Positions 16,523 to 26,005 are shown, counted from the first letter of the stretch. The stretch: DNA of 35,683 bases from Clostridia bacterium (GCA_017412675.1 JAFPWV010000016.1:1-35683); one strand, 5' to 3'. A program made the numbers and translations. The notes: generated by a model from the sequence alone, not told the origin.

Positions 16523-17392
16523 TCAGTCCCGGTAATCCCGGACGAACTTCATCACCGTGTCGGAGTTGGCGCCGTAGGCCTGCAGCGCGACCACGCGGTC
16601 CGCTTCCGGCGCGACGATCAGCTTCTGCCCGAACATGCCGCCCTTGAAATACACCCGATGCTCGTCGTCCCAGTCGAGGGCGAATCCGCGCTCCACGGCG
16701 AGCTTCGTCCACGCCTCCGAGAGAATGCGCCGTCCCCGGTAGAGCCCGCCGTCGCGGTAGATCATCCCGAGCTTGACCATGTCCTCCGAGCCGATGTAGA
16801 GCCCCGAGCCGCCCACGGGATGCCCGTGCGGACAGCATGACCACGCCATCTCGCGGTACCCGAGCGGATAGAAGAGGTTGGGCCAGAGATACCGGTCGAG
16901 CGCCATGCCCGTCCTCACCGCGGCTGCCCGCGCCAGGAGATAGAACGCGCCGTCCGAGTACTTCTCATCGGTCCCCGGCGTGTAGGCGAGGGGATAGGTC
17001 ATCGTGTACGCGAGATAGTCCTCGCCGAAGTCTGCGACGTTGCAGCAGTCGATGTCGAGGAAGCCGCCCGGCAAACCGAGCCGGTGGGTCAGGGCCATCT
17101 CGACCGTCGCAAGATGCCAGCGCGGATCCATCTTCGCCTTCGTCTCGGGCGAGAGCTCCGGGTCGAGGATGTCCGTGAGCTTCTCGTCGAGCGCGATCAG
17201 TCCGCGGTCCCAGAGGAGCCCGATGCCCGTCATCACGAACGTCTTCGAGACGGAATAGGTGTCCTGGCAGGGGTTCGCCTCCTGCATCTCCCAGGTCTCA
17301 ATCTCCCCGTCCCCCTGCACCTCCGACAGGCGGATGATCCTGAACGGCTGATTCTCCATGAATGCCGCGAAATCCTTCAGAAATTTTCTCAT
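16523..17392 (-). CDS. serine hydrolase, beta-lactamase/penicillin-binding-protein fold (class C type)
   Basis: A 289-aa protein without signal peptide. The SxxK motif is SVSK (Ser47, Lys50), the second motif is YSD (145-147, in place of YxN) and GGSGLYIGSEDM and a late KGGMFGQ segment follow. This is the arrangement of the cytosolic esterase/beta-lactamase-fold family (COG1680). The activity could be esterase, amidase or D-aminopeptidase rather than beta-lactamase. The ATG at 17392 is chosen because GGGAGG lies 6 nt upstream; the frame upstream overlaps the next gene and is not credible. It is the last gene of the minus-strand cluster before the separate promoter at 16480. Confidence 0.8.
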   Translation of the reverse strand: MRKFLKDFAAFMENQPFRIIRLSEVQGDGEIETWEMQEANPCQDTYSVSKTFVMTGIGLLWDRGLIALDEKLTDILDPELSPETKAKMDPRWHLATVEMALTHRLGLPGGFLDIDCCNVADFGEDYLAYTMTYPLAYTPGTDEKYSDGAFYLLARAAAVRTGMALDRYLWPNLFYPLGYREMAWSCCPHGHPVGGSGLYIGSEDMVKLGMIYRDGGLYRGRRILSEAWTKLAVERGFALDWDDEHRVYFKGGMFGQKLIVAPEADRVVALQAYGANSDTVMKFVRDYRD

Positions 17393-17462
17393 ATTGTCCT
17401 CCCGATGGGTTTGATTGCCGTTTCTGCCGCTCGCCGTCCGGCGGTACCGAAAGCCGGCGGCC

Positions 17463-17918
17463 TTATCCCTCTTTCTCCGCCTCGAACCCGAAGCCCATGG
17501 CATACGTCTCCGCCGTGCCGCCGCGGTGCCGGGTGATCAAAAGATGCTCCGCGCCTCCCGCGGTGAAGCCCTCGACGGTCACATAGTCGTCCAGCCATTC
17601 CTCGGCCGTGGACGCTTTTTTTGCTTCCGGGACGAGGACGGCGGCCCCCGGATGCGCGAGGTCGTTCGCGGGCCTGTGAGACACATACGTCTCCCCGTCG
17701 ACGGTGACCGTTCCGCTCAGCCGGTCCTGCGTGAAGATGCCCTTCCAGACCCTCAGATCCAGCGCGATCTCTGCCTCGGTCTGTTCCGCGCTCCGCATCG
17801 TGCCGGACAGCGCGATCTTCTCCGGCCGGCAGTACAGGACAAGAACGACGACCAGCATGAGGACCGCCGATCCGAGACCGATATGCCAGAATCGATCCGT
17901 CCGTTTGTGGTTTTCCAT
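17463..17918 (-). CDS. small membrane-anchored protein of unknown function
   Basis: A 151-aa protein with a basic N-terminus (MENHKRTDR), one membrane segment (about residues 13-30) and an extracytoplasmic, beta-rich domain with repeated hydrophobic/Thr alternation (GTVTVDGETYVS). I do not recognise a family. AAAGGAA lies upstream of the ATG, 21 nt after the serpin stop, so the gene is probably co-transcribed with the serpin. Confidence 0.6.
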   Translation of the reverse strand: MENHKRTDRFWHIGLGSAVLMLVVVLVLYCRPEKIALSGTMRSAEQTEAEIALDLRVWKGIFTQDRLSGTVTVDGETYVSHRPANDLAHPGAAVLVPEAKKASTAEEWLDDYVTVEGFTAGGAEHLLITRHRGGTAETYAMGFGFEAEKEG

Positions 17919-17939
17919 GGCTGTTCCTTTCGTGTGGAT

Positions 17940-19229
17940 TCACTCCGCCGTGCTCATCAGCGTGCCGAGGAAGAACGGGATGTTCGTCTCGCAGTCGATG
18001 AGCATATAGACGAACGGGCGGTCGAGGATCACGCGCTGCTTCTCCGTGATCAGCGCTTCCGCTGCAGCCGCGTCTACTGCCGTTGCCGCTCCGGCCTTCG
18101 TCCCCAGTTCGTCGACGGCGATGAAGGTCTTATGCAGGACGCGGCTGATCCCGATGTTCCCCACAGTCGACGTGCCGAGGCCCGTGAAATCCGCGTTGTC
18201 GAGATCGAAGGCGGTGGGCATCCCCATCTCTGCGAGGACTTCGGACAGATCCGTGCCGCATTCCGCCTGGAACTTCGGCATCGCGGTCTCCACGCTCGCC
18301 GTCCTCGACGTTGAGAGGATACGGAGGAGCCTTTCCCCGGTGAGGGAAGCGGCGTAATCGGACACGCTCGTCCCCTCCTTCGGCAGCAGCGCGGCGAAGG
18401 CGTAACAGCTGTGGCGTCCGCCTTTATAGTACTTGATAAAGCCGGAGGCTGCGTCCCCGTCTTCGAGGTAGGTGTGCTCCTCGCGGTGCATGAAATCGAC
18501 GGTCTCTTTTTCGCCGTCCTCGCGCGTGAAGTCGCCGGGGGAAACCTGAAACTCGAAATAGGGATCGAGCCACTCTCCCTCGAACGCCAGCGCGTTGACG
18601 AGGAACATGACCGCCTCCTCCGGGATCCTATCGAGGATCGCGGGGATCATGCCGTCCGTGTTGTCCCTCACCCAGCTGTTGATTTCCTTCGCCGTCGTCT
18701 CGTCGAAGGATGCGCGGTAAATGCCCGCCCCGAACCGGTCGGCGCTGGTTTCGAGAAAATCCGCGTTGACGGTGAAGCGCTCGTCGTCGGTGAACCAGAT
18801 CGCGTTGGCGAGGTGGAACCGCAGATTTTCGGTGGCCTCGCTCATGCGCTCGAGCTTCGCTTTCGTGAGACGGCTGCATTCTTCCGCACTCATGCCGAGA
18901 ACGGCTTCCATCTCTTCGAGCGTCCTGCCCCGCGCGCCGTTCATGGTCATGGCGAGCGCGGAGAAGACGGAGAGCGGGGAGACGAGGGTGTTTTCCCCGT
19001 CCCGCAGACTGCGCTGAAACAGCCGCACGGCGAAATCCGCCTCCTTCACGGAATTCTCAGGGAGGACAACGGGTTCCTCCGGCTCCTCGGACGGGGCGAT
19101 CCCCTCCGTCGGAGCGGTGGATTGCGGCAGCGTTTCGGCGGGCGGATCCGCTTTCCCGTCGGCGCAGCCCATGAGGCCGAAGAGGATCGCGCCGAGCAGC
19201 AGGACGGCGGTCAAGCGTGTGTGTTTCAT
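17940..19229 (-). CDS. serpin, lipoprotein-anchored serine protease inhibitor
   Basis: A 429-aa secreted lipoprotein: signal peptide and lipobox LFGLMGC, an acidic Pro/Thr linker of about 40 residues, then a complete serpin domain (NAIWF, LVNALAFEGEW, HKTFIAVDELGTKA, DRPFVYMLID). The reactive-centre hinge GTKAGAATAV (from residue 376) is the small-residue type needed for inhibitory serpins. Counting 17 residues from Glu374 puts P1 at Ala390 with Glu391 as P1', in an Ala-rich loop, which predicts inhibition of elastase-like or small-P1 proteases. Anchored outside the cell, it may protect the surface from host or competitor proteases. AGGTG lies upstream of ATG. Confidence 0.9.
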   Translation of the reverse strand: MKHTRLTAVLLLGAILFGLMGCADGKADPPAETLPQSTAPTEGIAPSEEPEEPVVLPENSVKEADFAVRLFQRSLRDGENTLVSPLSVFSALAMTMNGARGRTLEEMEAVLGMSAEECSRLTKAKLERMSEATENLRFHLANAIWFTDDERFTVNADFLETSADRFGAGIYRASFDETTAKEINSWVRDNTDGMIPAILDRIPEEAVMFLVNALAFEGEWLDPYFEFQVSPGDFTREDGEKETVDFMHREEHTYLEDGDAASGFIKYYKGGRHSCYAFAALLPKEGTSVSDYAASLTGERLLRILSTSRTASVETAMPKFQAECGTDLSEVLAEMGMPTAFDLDNADFTGLGTSTVGNIGISRVLHKTFIAVDELGTKAGAATAVDAAAAEALITEKQRVILDRPFVYMLIDCETNIPFFLGTLMSTAE

Positions 19230-19365
19230 CGTGACACCTCGCATATTCCGGATTCTGCGTTTTAGACGCCGCGGGAGGGAAAAAAGTTCCGCTCTTCGCG
19301 GGTTTTCCGCCGAACCGTTTCCGCCCGCTGACCGGGTATGGCATCCCGCGTCCAGCCCCGCGTGC

Positions 19366-20808
19366 TCAATCCCCGTTCATCTGGTCGAGCATCTTCTGAT
19401 ACGTCTTGTTGACCACCTTCATGATCGACTGCGCGTAGCTGGCCGGGCTGGCGGTCGGGTCGTTCACGAACTTCGCAAAGTACTTGTATTCCCCGAGCAT
19501 CCCGGAGGGATCGACGTTGTACGAAAGGTCGCAGATCGCCTTCTCGCGCATCATGCGGTAGATGTTCTTCGAATCCTCGTCCCTCAGGATCTTCCCCTCG
19601 ACGTACTGCTCGATGAACGCGTCCACCACATACTTGTTCGAGCCCGCGCTGAGCACCTCGACGATCGTGCCGGTCCGGAGGGGATCGTTCAACGTGATCG
19701 GCGCCGCCATCATGCCGCCCACGGTCCAGATCGTGTAGTCGTCGGTCTCATCGAGCTTCGGGTAGGGCAGATAGCCAAAATCGAATTCGAGATCGCGCAG
19801 CAGCACCGGGTCGGAGCCGTAGCCCTCGAAGAGCGCGTTGCCCGCCTCAAAGACCTTGTACTGCTCGTTCCCGTTCGTCGTGAAGAAGACGTCCGGGTCC
19901 GCGCGGAGGGCCTGCATCAGCTCGACGATGCGGACGATGCGGTCGGACACGAGATTGAAGCGGAAGCCTTCCTCGTCCCAGTACATCGGCAGCTCGCCGA
20001 AGTTGAAGCCGAAGCCCGAAATGTACGCGGCGTTCATCGCCATGCCGTAGCGGTCGTCCTTGTCCGCCTTGCCGTTGCCGTTCAGATCGGCGTAGGCGTC
20101 CTTCGAGTAGGTCAGGAGCCGGTCGTAGGTCCATTCGCCGTTATAGACCGCCTCGTAGGGGTAGCTGAGGCCCATCTGCGTCATCAGCTCCTTGTTGAAG
20201 AGGAGGCGGAAATGCTGCTGGACCGGGAAGGTCAGGTCGCTGACAGCGAAATACTGCTTCTTGCCGAGGCGGTAGGTTTCGTTCGCGGACTGATTGTACC
20301 AGCGCGCGCCGAGGTCGAGGCCTTCGAGCGCCTGCCAGTCGTAGACGAGGTTCCCGGTGATGTAGGACGCGCGCTCGCCGGGGCACCAGAAGCAGATCAG
20401 GTCGTAGGTCTCGCTCTCGCCCGCCTTCACGACGTTCTTGAAGTCGCCCTCATAGCTGCCGTCGCAGAGCTCCTCGACCTTGATGTCGACGAGGTCTTCC
20501 ACCTCGAGGTTCCGCTGATAGGCGGCGTCGTTGAGCACCTCGCCGGTCATCTCCTCGGGTGCGATGTAGACGTTCCACGTCTTGTCCTGATACCGGATGA
20601 CGGTGAACGTGTAGCCGCCGAAATCCGCCCCCTCGGGCAGGGAGGCATACCAGTTGAACTCCGTCTCCGCGGGCTGCTCCTCTGCGTTCGGAACGATCGT
20701 GGGCGCGGCGGCGGGTTCCTCCCCCTCTCCGGTGCCCGCGGCGCAGGACCACAGGGCGAGCGGAAGCACAAGCAGCAGCGAAAGCAGAAGGCTGATGGTC
20801 TTTTTCAT
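19366..20808 (-). CDS. extracellular solute-binding lipoprotein (carbohydrate ABC type)
   Basis: A 480-aa lipoprotein with signal peptide and lipobox-like ALWSC, a short linker, then the signatures of the two paralogues in this window (FGGYTFTVIRY, QRNLEVE, YNGEWTYDRL, FGYLPYPKLDE). It carries an EF-hand-like loop DLNGNGKADKDD, a probable calcium site. The ATG at 20808 begins the signal peptide and follows AAAGGA. It lies 44 nt downstream of the 1009-aa lipoprotein gene in the GH92 operon, so mannose-containing glycans are a possible ligand, by inference. No permease genes are nearby. Confidence 0.87.
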   Translation of the reverse strand: MKKTISLLLSLLLVLPLALWSCAAGTGEGEEPAAAPTIVPNAEEQPAETEFNWYASLPEGADFGGYTFTVIRYQDKTWNVYIAPEEMTGEVLNDAAYQRNLEVEDLVDIKVEELCDGSYEGDFKNVVKAGESETYDLICFWCPGERASYITGNLVYDWQALEGLDLGARWYNQSANETYRLGKKQYFAVSDLTFPVQQHFRLLFNKELMTQMGLSYPYEAVYNGEWTYDRLLTYSKDAYADLNGNGKADKDDRYGMAMNAAYISGFGFNFGELPMYWDEEGFRFNLVSDRIVRIVELMQALRADPDVFFTTNGNEQYKVFEAGNALFEGYGSDPVLLRDLEFDFGYLPYPKLDETDDYTIWTVGGMMAAPITLNDPLRTGTIVEVLSAGSNKYVVDAFIEQYVEGKILRDEDSKNIYRMMREKAICDLSYNVDPSGMLGEYKYFAKFVNDPTASPASYAQSIMKVVNKTYQKMLDQMNGD

Positions 20809-20852
20809 GGTTTTGTCCTTTCTTCTCAGGAAGATGAGAATCGTTGTTTCCG

Positions 20853-23800
20853 TCACGAGCCCTCGACGGTGATCTCCCATTCGCCGGCCTTGTCCATGTC
20901 GACGTTGAAGGAGAAGGAATACGTCCCGTCGCCGTCGCGGTACACCTGATAGCCGTCGTACCCGTTCGGTCCGGCGAGCGTCAGATCCATGTTCGCCCCG
21001 TCGGCTTGGAAGGTCACGCGCGGGGGCATATACGATGCGAAGCCGTACACCCGGACCGCGGCGGTGTTCCTCCCGCCGGACAAACGGAATACGGCCCGGT
21101 TGTCCTTGGCGCGGACCGAGGGGATGAAGCAGTCCTCGACCGCCTCGCCCTCGAGCACGGTCAGCCGGTACGGATCGAAGCAGGAGTCCTCCCGCACCGC
21201 CCGGACGTTCGCGTCATCCGTGCTCGTCGAATAGCCCCACGGCATGAGGATCATCTCGATCTCCATCCGGTCGCCCGGAAGCAGGGTCACCGCGCCGAGA
21301 TCGAGCGACAGGGAGCCGCGGTTGAGCGTGCCGTCCGCGCGGTCGTAGAGGACGAAGCCGCCGTCGTACGGCTGACCGCCGATCGTGAAGGCCGAACGCC
21401 GCACGATCAGGCCGAAGTTCACGGAATCCTTGACGTTCCCGGCGTAGTAGTCGTAATAGGGGTATTCCCGCCCGAGCATGATGATCCGCTCGCCGCGGCG
21501 CACGTTCGCCGTGACGGATCGGCCGCTCTCGTTGAGCCAGCCCATCTTTTCATAGTACACCGAGCGTCCGTCGAAGGTGAAGAACGAGAAGTCCCGGGAA
21601 AAATCGGCGATCTCCACGCGATCCAAGACGTCGAGCGTGACGGTGTAGTACGTCCGGGTCTCGTCGGTCTGCGCCGTCTCCGCGTGCCGGTAGGATGCCC
21701 GGATCTTCCCGTCATCGGAGAGGTAGTCCATCGAGATGTCGGCGTAGACCGGCCCGGCGGAGACGATCCCGGCGCTCTGGGATTCGGACTTGTACGCCTG
21801 CCCGTCCGCGTCCCGGTACTGGAGGAAGTACAGCCGTCCCGCGCTCGTGTGCTGGGGCTGGCTCGACCAGAACGGCGCGGAGTTCGCGCGGAAGTCCGGC
21901 AGGGTCCATCCGTCCTTGCCGTACACGAAATACGGCGCGATGCAGTTGGACTCCGTCGTGCCCACGGACAGGTGGTAATACGGGATGTGGAACGCGATGG
22001 ACGAGAGCTGCTTCAGGGGGTATTTCCCCCAGTTCTGATAGAGGTGGAGCACGGTGAAACGCTTGATTTCGTTCGCGGCGACCGTCAGCGGGAAATACAC
22101 CTCGCCGTAGGCCGCATCCCCCGGGTCGAAGAGCGGCTCCTCGATCTCGCCGCAGAAATTCTTCGACACCTCGAGCGGCAGGGGCAGCATCACGTTGTTT
22201 TCGTCCAGCACGGCGGCGCTCTCGAGGCATCCGTGCGGCGCGCAGGAAGCCTGCACATAGACGGAGCGGTCCGCCTGTCCGCCGCCGTCGATCTCGGCGT
22301 GCACGGCAAAATGTCTGTCCGGCTCCTGATAATACGCGCGGTTGAAATCGGAGGCGTTCACGGTAAAGCGGTAGTACCCGGCGAGCGCGTCGTAGCCCTG
22401 GTATTTCGCGCCGTCGGAGGCCGCGGTGATCCGCACGTTTGCGAGGGGATCCCGCTCGATCGCCACCTCCCGGCGCAGCCCGTCGAAATCGTGGTCCGCC
22501 GACGTATAGAGCCGCTGCCCGAAGAGGACGTCGCCGCCCTTTCGGATCTCCGCCGCAAGATCGATCCCGCGGGTGACGATGTACCTGCCGTCCCGGAGCG
22601 CGACCCGGATGTCGCCGTTGCCCTCGGCGTTCGGCATAATCACGCCGTACACCCCGACGCCCCGGATGTCGAAGCCGACGAACTCCGCCGTCTCGAAATC
22701 GAAGCCGTCGAGGGTTTCGGATTCCCCGGAGGCATTTTTGAAGAGGATCGCATCCACCGTGTCCGCCGGGATCGCGGTCTCGGTCTCGAAGCGCCCGCCG
22801 CCGTCGTACCGGTTCGTCGCGACGATGCGCAGGACCTCGTGAACCTTGTCGGAATAGGTGTGGAAGATCCGCTCCAGCGCGAACGGGACGGAGGCCGAGC
22901 CGATCTTCACCATCGTCAGCTCCCGGATCTCGACCGTTTCCCCGCCCTCGGCGCCGCAGTCGACCCGGAAGCCGCGCACGTCGCCGGTATAATCCGGGAT
23001 CACGGTGAGCGGCACCACGACGGTCGTCCACTCCTCCGGCGTCACCTGGAAGGACGTTCGCTGCTCGGCGGAGTAGCCGCTGTGGGAACCCGCGATGAGG
23101 AAGAACTCGCCCGAGGTCGCGGATCCGGTTCGGATCGTCATCCGGACGGCGTCGTATTTCTCCGCGCTGAACCGGATGGTGGTGTAGATATAGGGGTCGT
23201 AGGAGCTCGTGACGTCGTAGGTGATCCCGTCGTCCGTCTTTTTGACGGGGCTCGTGTCGTTGACGCCCCATGCCCAGGCGTGCGCGAGGATGTCGTAGCC
23301 TTCCTCCTGTGCACCGGCGTCAAGGGCGTCCCCGTTCACGAAGAGCTGGTCGCAGAAGCGGAAGTCGTAGTAATAGTATCCGAGGCGGTGGCTGTTCATC
23401 CGCCCGTTCTTCGAGGAATATGCCGCTGAGCAGCGCGTCCCGTCCGGCAGGCGGATATACGCATCCATCGTATGCTCGAAATACGGCTTCCCTTCCGCGC
23501 TGTAAATCGCCTCGACGCCCTTGCTGCCGCTGCCGGTCAGGTCGTAGAGCAGGGACATCGTCTGGTTCGTCACGAGAAATCTGTTCCGCTTCGCGTCGGT
23601 GAACCGGCCCTGCACGCCGTTCGCGCGCTCGTTCGCCGCTTCCACGGTGCGGAGCCAGTCCGTGATCTTCGGCTCCGCGGGCTTTTCGGGTTCTATGGTC
23701 ATGAAGTCCTCCTCCGCATCTTCCGGTTCCGGGATCGTTTCCGGCGTCAGTTCTGTTTCCGGCTCTGTCGGCTGTGCGGACGGCGCGGAACTGTCCTCCT

Positions 23801-23882
23801 GACGCCTGCACCCCGCGAGAGGGGACAGGAGGAGGAGCGCCGCCAGCCAGACGAGGAATCCGCGCCTGAATCGTCCGCTCAT
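20853..23882 (-). CDS. large lipoprotein of unknown fold, GH92-coupled
   Basis: A 1009-aa predicted lipoprotein: basic N-terminus, hydrophobic segment, lipobox LSPLAGC, then a Pro/Glu/Thr-rich linker of about 45 residues and a long extracellular part. The sequence is mainly beta-strand-like with many aromatic residues (YYYYDFRF, YYDYYAGN, YLHY-type clusters), as in carbohydrate-binding or sugar-processing proteins. A middle region near residues 220-310 (YTTIRFSAEKYDAVRMTIR followed by FRVDCG and IRELTMVKIG) resembles a jelly-roll binding domain. I recognise no catalytic signature. The ATG at 23882 overlaps the GH92 stop (ATGA), so translation is coupled to the mannosidase. Confidence 0.75.
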   Translation of the reverse strand: MSGRFRRGFLVWLAALLLLSPLAGCRRQEDSSAPSAQPTEPETELTPETIPEPEDAEEDFMTIEPEKPAEPKITDWLRTVEAANERANGVQGRFTDAKRNRFLVTNQTMSLLYDLTGSGSKGVEAIYSAEGKPYFEHTMDAYIRLPDGTRCSAAYSSKNGRMNSHRLGYYYYDFRFCDQLFVNGDALDAGAQEEGYDILAHAWAWGVNDTSPVKKTDDGITYDVTSSYDPYIYTTIRFSAEKYDAVRMTIRTGSATSGEFFLIAGSHSGYSAEQRTSFQVTPEEWTTVVVPLTVIPDYTGDVRGFRVDCGAEGGETVEIRELTMVKIGSASVPFALERIFHTYSDKVHEVLRIVATNRYDGGGRFETETAIPADTVDAILFKNASGESETLDGFDFETAEFVGFDIRGVGVYGVIMPNAEGNGDIRVALRDGRYIVTRGIDLAAEIRKGGDVLFGQRLYTSADHDFDGLRREVAIERDPLANVRITAASDGAKYQGYDALAGYYRFTVNASDFNRAYYQEPDRHFAVHAEIDGGGQADRSVYVQASCAPHGCLESAAVLDENNVMLPLPLEVSKNFCGEIEEPLFDPGDAAYGEVYFPLTVAANEIKRFTVLHLYQNWGKYPLKQLSSIAFHIPYYHLSVGTTESNCIAPYFVYGKDGWTLPDFRANSAPFWSSQPQHTSAGRLYFLQYRDADGQAYKSESQSAGIVSAGPVYADISMDYLSDDGKIRASYRHAETAQTDETRTYYTVTLDVLDRVEIADFSRDFSFFTFDGRSVYYEKMGWLNESGRSVTANVRRGERIIMLGREYPYYDYYAGNVKDSVNFGLIVRRSAFTIGGQPYDGGFVLYDRADGTLNRGSLSLDLGAVTLLPGDRMEIEMILMPWGYSTSTDDANVRAVREDSCFDPYRLTVLEGEAVEDCFIPSVRAKDNRAVFRLSGGRNTAAVRVYGFASYMPPRVTFQADGANMDLTLAGPNGYDGYQVYRDGDGTYSFSFNVDMDKAGEWEITVEGS

Positions 23883-25960
23883 GCTCTGCGCACCGCCCAT
23901 TCCTTATTCGGACGGCTGCCCATCTTCAAGACGAGCTCACCCCCCGCCGTCAGCTCCCCGTGCGTGAGGAAGGCGCGGTCGAAATCGGCGCCGTTGAGGC
24001 TGGCGGACTGGATATACCGGAGCCCATCCCCGGCTCCCTCGGCGCGGATGACAAACTCGGCGCCCTCGACCCGGATCCTCACCTCGTCGAAGAGCGGGGA
24101 GGACAGGGCGTATTCCGGCTTGCCGGGGCACACGGGATAGAGCCCGATCCCGGAGAAGGCGTACCACGAGGACATGGCCCCGCTGTCTTCGTCGCCGCAG
24201 ATCCCGAGCGGGGAGTTGGTGAACCAGAGATCCATGATCGTGCGAAGCCGCCGCTGGGTCATCCACGGCCTGCCGACGTAGTTATAGAAATACGGGATGT
24301 GGAAGGACGGCTCGTTGCCCATGCAGAACATGCCGCATAGCCCCGTCGAATCCGGGAACTGGTCGAGGAAGCCGTATTTGCCGGGCGCGGGCGTCGTGAA
24401 GAGCTCGTCGAGGCGGTCCGCCAGCGCGTCCGGTCCGCCCATGAGCGCGGCCAGTCCATCGATGTCGTGCCACACGGAGAAGTTGAAGGTGTAGGCGTTG
24501 CATTCGGCAAAGTACGCCCGTCCGCCCTGACCGCCGCCCCGCATGGGATCGTAGCCGCGGATCCATTCGCCCGCCGCGTTCTTCGGGGCCATGAAGCCGA
24601 TCTCCCGGTTGTAGACGTTCTGATAATTGAGGGCGCGGCGTGCGAAGAGCCTGGCGTCGTCCTCATAGCCGAGGTGCCCGGCGATCTGCGCGGCGCACCA
24701 GTCGTCGTAGGCGTGCTCGAGGGTCACGGCGACGCTCTGCCGTCTCTCGAAGGAGTCGGCGTCGGCGATCCATTCCTCCTGCCCGATCTCGAGCGCGGGG
24801 TAGAAGCCTTTTTCGTAATAGCAGCGCTCCAGCTCGCCGGCGGGCTTGTCCCCCACCCAAGGCAGCATGGAGATCTCGGTGGCGTTGCGCCGGATCCCGC
24901 GGTAGGCCGTCTCAAAGTCGGCGGGGATCCCCTTGGCCACCGCGTCCGCGAAGAGGGAGGCCGCGTGGAAGCCGATCATGCAGGGGCGGTCGCCGTCCGC
25001 GGTCGGGAAGGAGGGCATCGCGCCGGTCTGCCGGACCACCTCGGCGTAGCTGTCGAGCATGACGCGGTGGCGCTCCGGCTCGAGCAGCAGCTGCAGGGGA
25101 TGCATCGAGCGGAAGCTGTCCCAGAGCTGGTCAACGGTATAGAATTCGCCCGTGTGGACCTTCTTGTCGTAGCCGGAATAGTAGCTGCCGTACTCGCCGT
25201 ACTGGAACATCTTGCCGAAGGAGCGCCAGAGGGCGGTATAATACGCGCGCCGCACGTCGTCCGTGTTCCCGCTCACCCGGATGCGGCCGAGCAGGTCCTC
25301 CCACACCGCCTTCGACGCGGCACATACGGACGCGAAATCCTGGCCCAGAAGCTCCCGCGCGAAGATCTCCTCCGCCTTTTCAAAGGAGAGGTAGGACATG
25401 GCCAGATAGAGCTCGCAGGGGGAGGAGACGCCCGAGAGGACCGCCTCGCCGTCCCGGAGCTCTGCCTCGAACGGACAGGAGAGCCGGATCACCGTATAGG
25501 TCCGCCGCCCCTGTTTCCCCTCCGGGGCCTCGGCCAGGAGCGCGCCGTCCGTCAATGCGAAGCGGGCGCCTTGTCCGCGCACAAAGATCCTGCCAGCGCC
25601 GGTCGCCCGGTAGACGAAGGAATGCATGGCAGTCGTGCCGCCGACCTCGATGCCCGTGTCTTCGAGGAAGACCTCGAAGGCGTAGGGATGCGAATCGACC
25701 GCGCTGACGTCGAAGCGGGACACGGCCTCCCCCGCGTCGGACGCATCCGCCGGGGCAAACGCGACCGCGAGAGGGCCTGCCGGGAAGGACGCGATCTTCT
25801 CCGCAATATAGTAATCCATGATCTCCGGCGTGACGGTCGGGAAGATCCTGGCCCAGCTGTGGGGCAGCGCGGTGACCGGACGGGTGGAGGTCAGCAGGTG
25901 ACCGATGGTTCCGATATAGGGATTGACGGCTTCCGCCGGCGTTTTCGGGGATGTGCGCAT
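23879..25960 (-). CDS. GH92 family alpha-mannosidase
   Basis: A 693-aa calcium-dependent exo-alpha-mannosidase. The N-terminal beta-sandwich begins VNPYIGTIGHLL; the (alpha/alpha)6 catalytic domain shows YTALWRSFGKMFQYGEYG, TVDQLWDSFRSMHPLQ, the general-acid region GNEPSFHIPYFYNYVGRPW and the base/calcium region GDEDSGAMSSWYAFSGIGLYP. It should trim mannose from N-glycans or yeast-type mannans by inversion. No signal peptide is seen, so it acts in the cytoplasm, unusual next to a secreted lipoprotein partner. GGAGG is 8 nt before ATG and the promoter lies at 26006-26034. Confidence 0.9.
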   Translation of the reverse strand: MRTSPKTPAEAVNPYIGTIGHLLTSTRPVTALPHSWARIFPTVTPEIMDYYIAEKIASFPAGPLAVAFAPADASDAGEAVSRFDVSAVDSHPYAFEVFLEDTGIEVGGTTAMHSFVYRATGAGRIFVRGQGARFALTDGALLAEAPEGKQGRRTYTVIRLSCPFEAELRDGEAVLSGVSSPCELYLAMSYLSFEKAEEIFARELLGQDFASVCAASKAVWEDLLGRIRVSGNTDDVRRAYYTALWRSFGKMFQYGEYGSYYSGYDKKVHTGEFYTVDQLWDSFRSMHPLQLLLEPERHRVMLDSYAEVVRQTGAMPSFPTADGDRPCMIGFHAASLFADAVAKGIPADFETAYRGIRRNATEISMLPWVGDKPAGELERCYYEKGFYPALEIGQEEWIADADSFERRQSVAVTLEHAYDDWCAAQIAGHLGYEDDARLFARRALNYQNVYNREIGFMAPKNAAGEWIRGYDPMRGGGQGGRAYFAECNAYTFNFSVWHDIDGLAALMGGPDALADRLDELFTTPAPGKYGFLDQFPDSTGLCGMFCMGNEPSFHIPYFYNYVGRPWMTQRRLRTIMDLWFTNSPLGICGDEDSGAMSSWYAFSGIGLYPVCPGKPEYALSSPLFDEVRIRVEGAEFVIRAEGAGDGLRYIQSASLNGADFDRAFLTHGELTAGGELVLKMGSRPNKEWAVRRA

Positions 25961-26005
25961 AAGAATACCTCCGGATCGGTTTTCGGGTTCGGTGCTCTAT
26001 GTTTC

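Noticed and set aside
16523..17392. True beta-lactamase (resistance gene)
   Set aside because: Although SxxK and a YxN-like motif are present, the protein lacks a signal peptide and has YSD instead of YxN, so a cytosolic esterase/peptidase-type relative is more likely.
20844..23429. Very long plus-strand open frame opposite the 1009-aa lipoprotein gene
   Set aside because: It is antisense to a gene with signal peptide and coherent sequence; its translation is rich in Arg, Val, Glu, His and Asp as expected from a high-GC shadow frame.
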